Part shown: one piece after another, positions 6,543-9,572 of the stretch
How positions within the stretch are numbered: the first letter of the stretch is position 1
Layout: the number at the start of each line of letters is the position of its first letter
Assembly (NCBI GenBank): GCA_019309685.1
Contig: JAFDFT010000056.1
Location: 1 to 9,572, forward strand
Length of the DNA: 9,572 nucleotides
Direction: 5' to 3'
Source: Deltaproteobacteria bacterium
GTDB lineage: Bacteria > Desulfobacterota > Desulfobacteria > Desulfobacterales > JAABPS01
Program-made: the position numbers and the translations under genes
Notes under the pieces: model-generated
What the model saw: the letters and a program-made list of their open reading frames with translations, nothing else
Told to the model about the DNA's origin: nothing
The model's database searches: none

Positions 6543-8852
6543 TTGCCAAAAAAAATAAAGCCTAATCATAAAGATCAGCCACGTCTATTGATTGTAGATC
6601 CTGATAAAAATTATATGAAAGTCCTTAAAAATGCGCTTTCTGAAAAAGGATATACTGTTGAATCTACTTATGAAATTAAAAATGCTGAAAAATTGTTAAA
6701 AAAATTAGATGTACAGGTTTTGCTGCTCAACATAGATATGAATGATTCAAACGGACTCCATTTAATTGATCAGTTAAAGTTCTCCAGCCCCAGGACGTTA
6801 TGTATCGCAATGTCTGAGAATAATTCAACGGCGTCAGCAATCGGATCTTTACAAAAAGGGGCTTATGATTTTATTCAAAAGCCGTTTAGCACGGATGAAC
6901 TTTTTTCTGCATTGGATAGATGCTTTGATCGCATAAAAATAGAGAAAGAAAAAGCATTATTTGAGATAGCTCTTTTGGAGGCTGAGCAGAAATACAGAAC
7001 ACTTGTTGAAACCATGAAGGAAGGACTGGTTGTTTTGGACAAAAAAAGATTAATTGTTTATTCAAATGACAGTCTGTGTAAAATGACAGGTTATTCAAAA
7101 GATGAATTAACAGATAAAAATATGTCCCTTTTTTTTGATAATGAAAATCAGACGATATTTAAAAGCAAGATAGATATGCTGGAAAGAGGTGAATCAGGTT
7201 CCTTTGAGTTAGTGATGCAGGGAAAAAACGGGGGTATAGTGCCAACGATTTTTTCCATTCAGCAAATTCTTGATTCCAATGGAGATTTTGATGGTAGTTT
7301 CGCGGTTATCACTAATATCACTGAGCAAATTCAATCAAAAGAAAAGATTCAGGAAAGTGAGGTGAAATACAGGAGTTTATTCGAAGATTCGCTTGATTCG
7401 ATTGTTATTACCACTCGTGGCGGTAGATTTATAGACGTCAATCAAGCGGCTTATTTGTTGTTAGGCTACACAAAGAAAGAACTTATGGAAATTCCCGTTC
7501 AGAGAATTTACGAGAACATAGATGCTCTTTTAAGTTTTCAGCAGGAAATTGAAGAAAATAGTTATGTGAAAGACCATAAAGCGAGGCTTCGAAAAAAAGA
7601 CGGAACATTGATGGATTGTGTTATAACGGCCAATGTCCACAAAGAAAAAAATGGTAGCATCACTGGTTACCAAGCGATTGTCCGCGACACTTCTGAAAAA
7701 AAGCGACTTGAAACTCAAATTTTACAAGCACAAAAACTAGATTCCATTGGCACACTTGCCAGCGGAATTGCACATGATTTCAATAATCTTTTAATGGGGA
7801 TGAGGGGAAAAGCATCATTAATGCTCTTTAAAATCGATTCAACGCATCCTCATTACGAGAAATTAAAAGTAATTGAGCAGCTCATTGATAGCGCCAGTGA
7901 TTTAACCAAGCAATTGCTGGATTTTGCCAGAGGTGGTAAATTTGAAATGCAACCCGCAGATATTAATGAAATTATTCAAAAGTCTTCAACCATGTTTGGA
8001 AGGACAAAAAAAGCGATTAAAATTCATAAAAATAACCTGAAAGATACATGGGCCGTAAACGTCGATCAAGGTCAAATCGAGCAAGTTCTTTTAAATATTT
8101 ATGTGAATGCTGCACAGGCGATGCCAAAAGGCGGTGATATTTTTATTACTTCTGAGAACCTGGTTCTTGATGCAAATTTTGTCAAGCCATTTCAGGTTCA
8201 ACCTGGGGAATACGTTAAGATCGCCATTAAGGATAACGGTATCGGTATGGATAATAAAATTCTTCAAAAGATTTTCGATCCTTTTTTTACAACGAAAAAA
8301 GCTGAAAAAGGTAGTGGGTTGGGTCTTTCAACAGCTTATGGGATTATTAAAAAACATGGTGGAATCATTGATGTTTCCAGTGAAATAGATAAAGGGTCCA
8401 CTTTTGATATTTATTTGAAAGTTTCTGGAAAGCGTTTAGCCATAGAAGAGAAGGTAAACCAATTAGCCTTAACCGGAGATGAATTGATTCTCGTTGTTGA
8501 CGATGAACAAATCATTATTGATCACATAAAGGAAATGCTTGAGACGTTAGGGTATGAAGTTTTTACAACGAGTAAAGGCAAAGATGCGATCGATATCTAT
8601 GAAGAAAAACAGAATAAAATTAATCTTGTAATTCTTGATATGGTTATGCCGGAGATGAGCGGCAATGATGTATGGAAGCATTTAAAACGAATTAATCCTG
8701 AGGTAAAGGTTCTCCTGGCAAGCGGATATACAGCAGATGAAAAGGCTTTAGAGATACTAAAGGACAAGCGTTGTGGTTTTATTCAAAAACCTTTTGATAT
8801 TGTCCATCTTTCTCATAAAGTCAGAGAAGTAATTGATTCGAAGATTTGTTGA
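6543..8852 (+). CDS. Cytoplasmic hybrid sensor histidine kinase, REC-PAS-PAS-HisKA-HATPase-REC
   Basis: The 769-aa protein has no membrane segment or signal peptide, so it should sense an intracellular cue. The N-terminal receiver (about 13-130) has K113 in FIQKPF but Asn63 at the phosphoacceptor position and VDPD instead of the usual Asp pair. Two PAS domains follow (about 150-265 and 273-392) with short coiled linkers; no heme- or flavin-specific residues were recognised. The kinase core has the phosphoacceptor His411 in GIAHDFNN, N-box N518/N522, G1 box DNGIGM (564-569) and G2 box GSGLGLS (590-596), as in the family that often feeds a fused receiver. The C-terminal receiver is canonical: D653/D654, D699 in LDMVMPEM and K749. 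Likely flow is His411 to D699, then possibly onward. No partner response regulator with an output domain is adjacent, so its target is unknown. It has its own promoter and a TTG start. Confidence 0.92.
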   Translation: MPKKIKPNHKDQPRLLIVDPDKNYMKVLKNALSEKGYTVESTYEIKNAEKLLKKLDVQVLLLNIDMNDSNGLHLIDQLKFSSPRTLCIAMSENNSTASAIGSLQKGAYDFIQKPFSTDELFSALDRCFDRIKIEKEKALFEIALLEAEQKYRTLVETMKEGLVVLDKKRLIVYSNDSLCKMTGYSKDELTDKNMSLFFDNENQTIFKSKIDMLERGESGSFELVMQGKNGGIVPTIFSIQQILDSNGDFDGSFAVITNITEQIQSKEKIQESEVKYRSLFEDSLDSIVITTRGGRFIDVNQAAYLLLGYTKKELMEIPVQRIYENIDALLSFQQEIEENSYVKDHKARLRKKDGTLMDCVITANVHKEKNGSITGYQAIVRDTSEKKRLETQILQAQKLDSIGTLASGIAHDFNNLLMGMRGKASLMLFKIDSTHPHYEKLKVIEQLIDSASDLTKQLLDFARGGKFEMQPADINEIIQKSSTMFGRTKKAIKIHKNNLKDTWAVNVDQGQIEQVLLNIYVNAAQAMPKGGDIFITSENLVLDANFVKPFQVQPGEYVKIAIKDNGIGMDNKILQKIFDPFFTTKKAEKGSGLGLSTAYGIIKKHGGIIDVSSEIDKGSTFDIYLKVSGKRLAIEEKVNQLALTGDELILVVDDEQIIIDHIKEMLETLGYEVFTTSKGKDAIDIYEEKQNKINLVILDMVMPEMSGNDVWKHLKRINPEVKVLLASGYTADEKALEILKDKRCGFIQKPFDIVHLSHKVREVIDSKIC

Positions 8853-8946
8853 ACTTTTGTTGAGTTGTTCTGAACTGCCCCTAATTTCACATGTCGGGAA
8901 GGGTGACCATTTACCAACCTGATATACCTGGAAGAAATATTACCCA

Positions 8947-9572
8947 TTAACTAGGACGATCCAGTTCGCAATAACGAATAGCGTTTTTGTCCAGCATTTT
9001 CGAAAGCCCTCCCCTTTCAGACGGATAAAATCCAAGGGTTTTTTTCCAAACTTCATCATCTTCCATGCAAAAATACACTAGCACGTCAGGCGAAATATCT
9101 TTTATTTTATTAATGATGCGTTGATAAAGGCTAATCCGTAATGGCTTGAAATATCTTACTTTATTATCGAGACCTTGTATAAACTCTCCATAAATAATTT
9201 TTGAATGGGAAAATCTTTTTTGGATAATAGGTTTAAGTGAAGGCATAAAACGAAACGCTCCAAGACTTATCCATATGATGTTTTCAGAAGAGATATTTGA
9301 AAAAATAGATTCAACAACTTTTTCATAATCCTTTTCGCACCCATCGTACATAATCATCGGATCAAAATGAAACGCAACGGGATATCCCCATGATACACAT
9401 TTTTTTGCTGCATCAAGTCTTGACTGGAGTGAAGCAGTACCTTTTTCCTCTTTCTCGATTATGAGGTCAGTGTTTACTGACCATGCGACAGTTGTTTTTT
9501 TATGATGATCCAAGCCTTTTAACTTTTCAATATTTGATGACTTTGTTTTTAATTCCAGCATTGCATATGATT
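8947..9572 (-). CDS. Spore photolyase (SPL) family radical SAM protein, C-terminal part, N-terminus beyond window
   Basis: The frame stays open to the window edge, so the ATG at 9561 is probably internal and about 208 C-terminal residues are seen. Landmarks of the SPL family include LELKTKSSN, WSVNTDLI followed by a charged stretch and G-T-A-S-L-QSRLDAAKKC, GYPVAFHFDPMIMYDG, WISLGAFRFMPSLK, IIYGEFI, VRYFKPLRISLYQ and the YFCMEDDEVW tail. The CxxxCxxC cluster that binds the 4Fe-4S centre would lie upstream and cannot be checked, nor can the hydrogen-donor Cys. Characterised SPL repairs spore photoproduct thymine dimers by radical chemistry. In lineages that do not make endospores the substrate of such homologs is not established, so 'SPL family' is safer than 'spore photolyase'. 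It converges on the kinase gene with a 94-base gap. Confidence 0.85.
   Translation of the reverse strand, partial: SYAMLELKTKSSNIEKLKGLDHHKKTTVAWSVNTDLIIEKEEKGTASLQSRLDAAKKCVSWGYPVAFHFDPMIMYDGCEKDYEKVVESIFSNISSENIIWISLGAFRFMPSLKPIIQKRFSHSKIIYGEFIQGLDNKVRYFKPLRISLYQRIINKIKDISPDVLVYFCMEDDEVWKKTLGFYPSERGGLSKMLDKNAIRYCELDRPS

Noticed and set aside
5627..8852. Nuclease plus sensor kinase as a new defence or toxin system
   Set aside because: The nuclease has a signal peptide and would be exported, the two genes are divergent, and the kinase has a standard architecture. There is no immunity gene or defence-type partner.
8853..8946. Terminator between the kinase and the SPL-family gene
   Set aside because: Only short imperfect symmetries such as GTTCTGAAC are present, with no stem followed by a T-run on either strand.

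Overview
This window is an AT-rich bacterial chromosome segment that reads as ordinary core and accessory genes. The protein styles point to a Desulfobacterota lineage, probably Desulfobacterales-like. The main clues are an EF-G paralog with an SHGGAGKT P-loop and DTPGDQNF switch II, a spore-photolyase-type radical SAM protein, a multi-domain hybrid kinase, and the order ispA-dxs-tlyA. The taxonomy is inferred from protein style, not from a marker gene.

Positions 1-3403 (+ strand) are a compact operon. It holds the 3' part of farnesyl diphosphate synthase (ispA), 1-deoxy-D-xylulose-5-phosphate synthase (dxs) and a TlyA-type rRNA 2'-O-methyltransferase. dxs makes the first committed intermediate of the MEP isoprenoid pathway, and IspA joins the C5 products into C15 farnesyl diphosphate. 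tlyA overlaps dxs by one base and is probably translated by coupling.

Positions 3493-5565 (+) encode an elongation factor G-like GTPase with its own strong ribosome binding site. It lacks the switch II histidine used for GTP hydrolysis in ordinary EF-G. It lies outside any visible ribosomal-protein/EF-Tu operon and is therefore probably a paralog. It ends at a strong hairpin terminator that also covers the stop codon of the convergent next gene.

Positions 5627-6262 (- strand) encode an exported staphylococcal-nuclease-type protein with a C-terminal Cys/His metal-binding-like module. The nuclease diverges from a large cytoplasmic hybrid histidine kinase at 6543-8852 (+), arranged REC-PAS-PAS-HisKA-HATPase-REC. 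The 280-base divergent spacer (6263-6542) holds a near-consensus sigma70-type promoter for the kinase and a 19-bp inverted repeat just upstream of it. The first receiver domain of the kinase has Asn where the phosphoacceptor Asp should be.

Positions 8947-9572 (- strand) hold the C-terminal part of a spore-photolyase (SPL) family radical SAM protein, cut by the window edge. No RNA genes, CRISPR arrays, insertion sequences or prophage genes were seen. I found no convincing new multi-gene system. The points most worth a second look are the altered GTPase centre, the pseudo-receiver, and the inverted repeat next to the kinase promoter.
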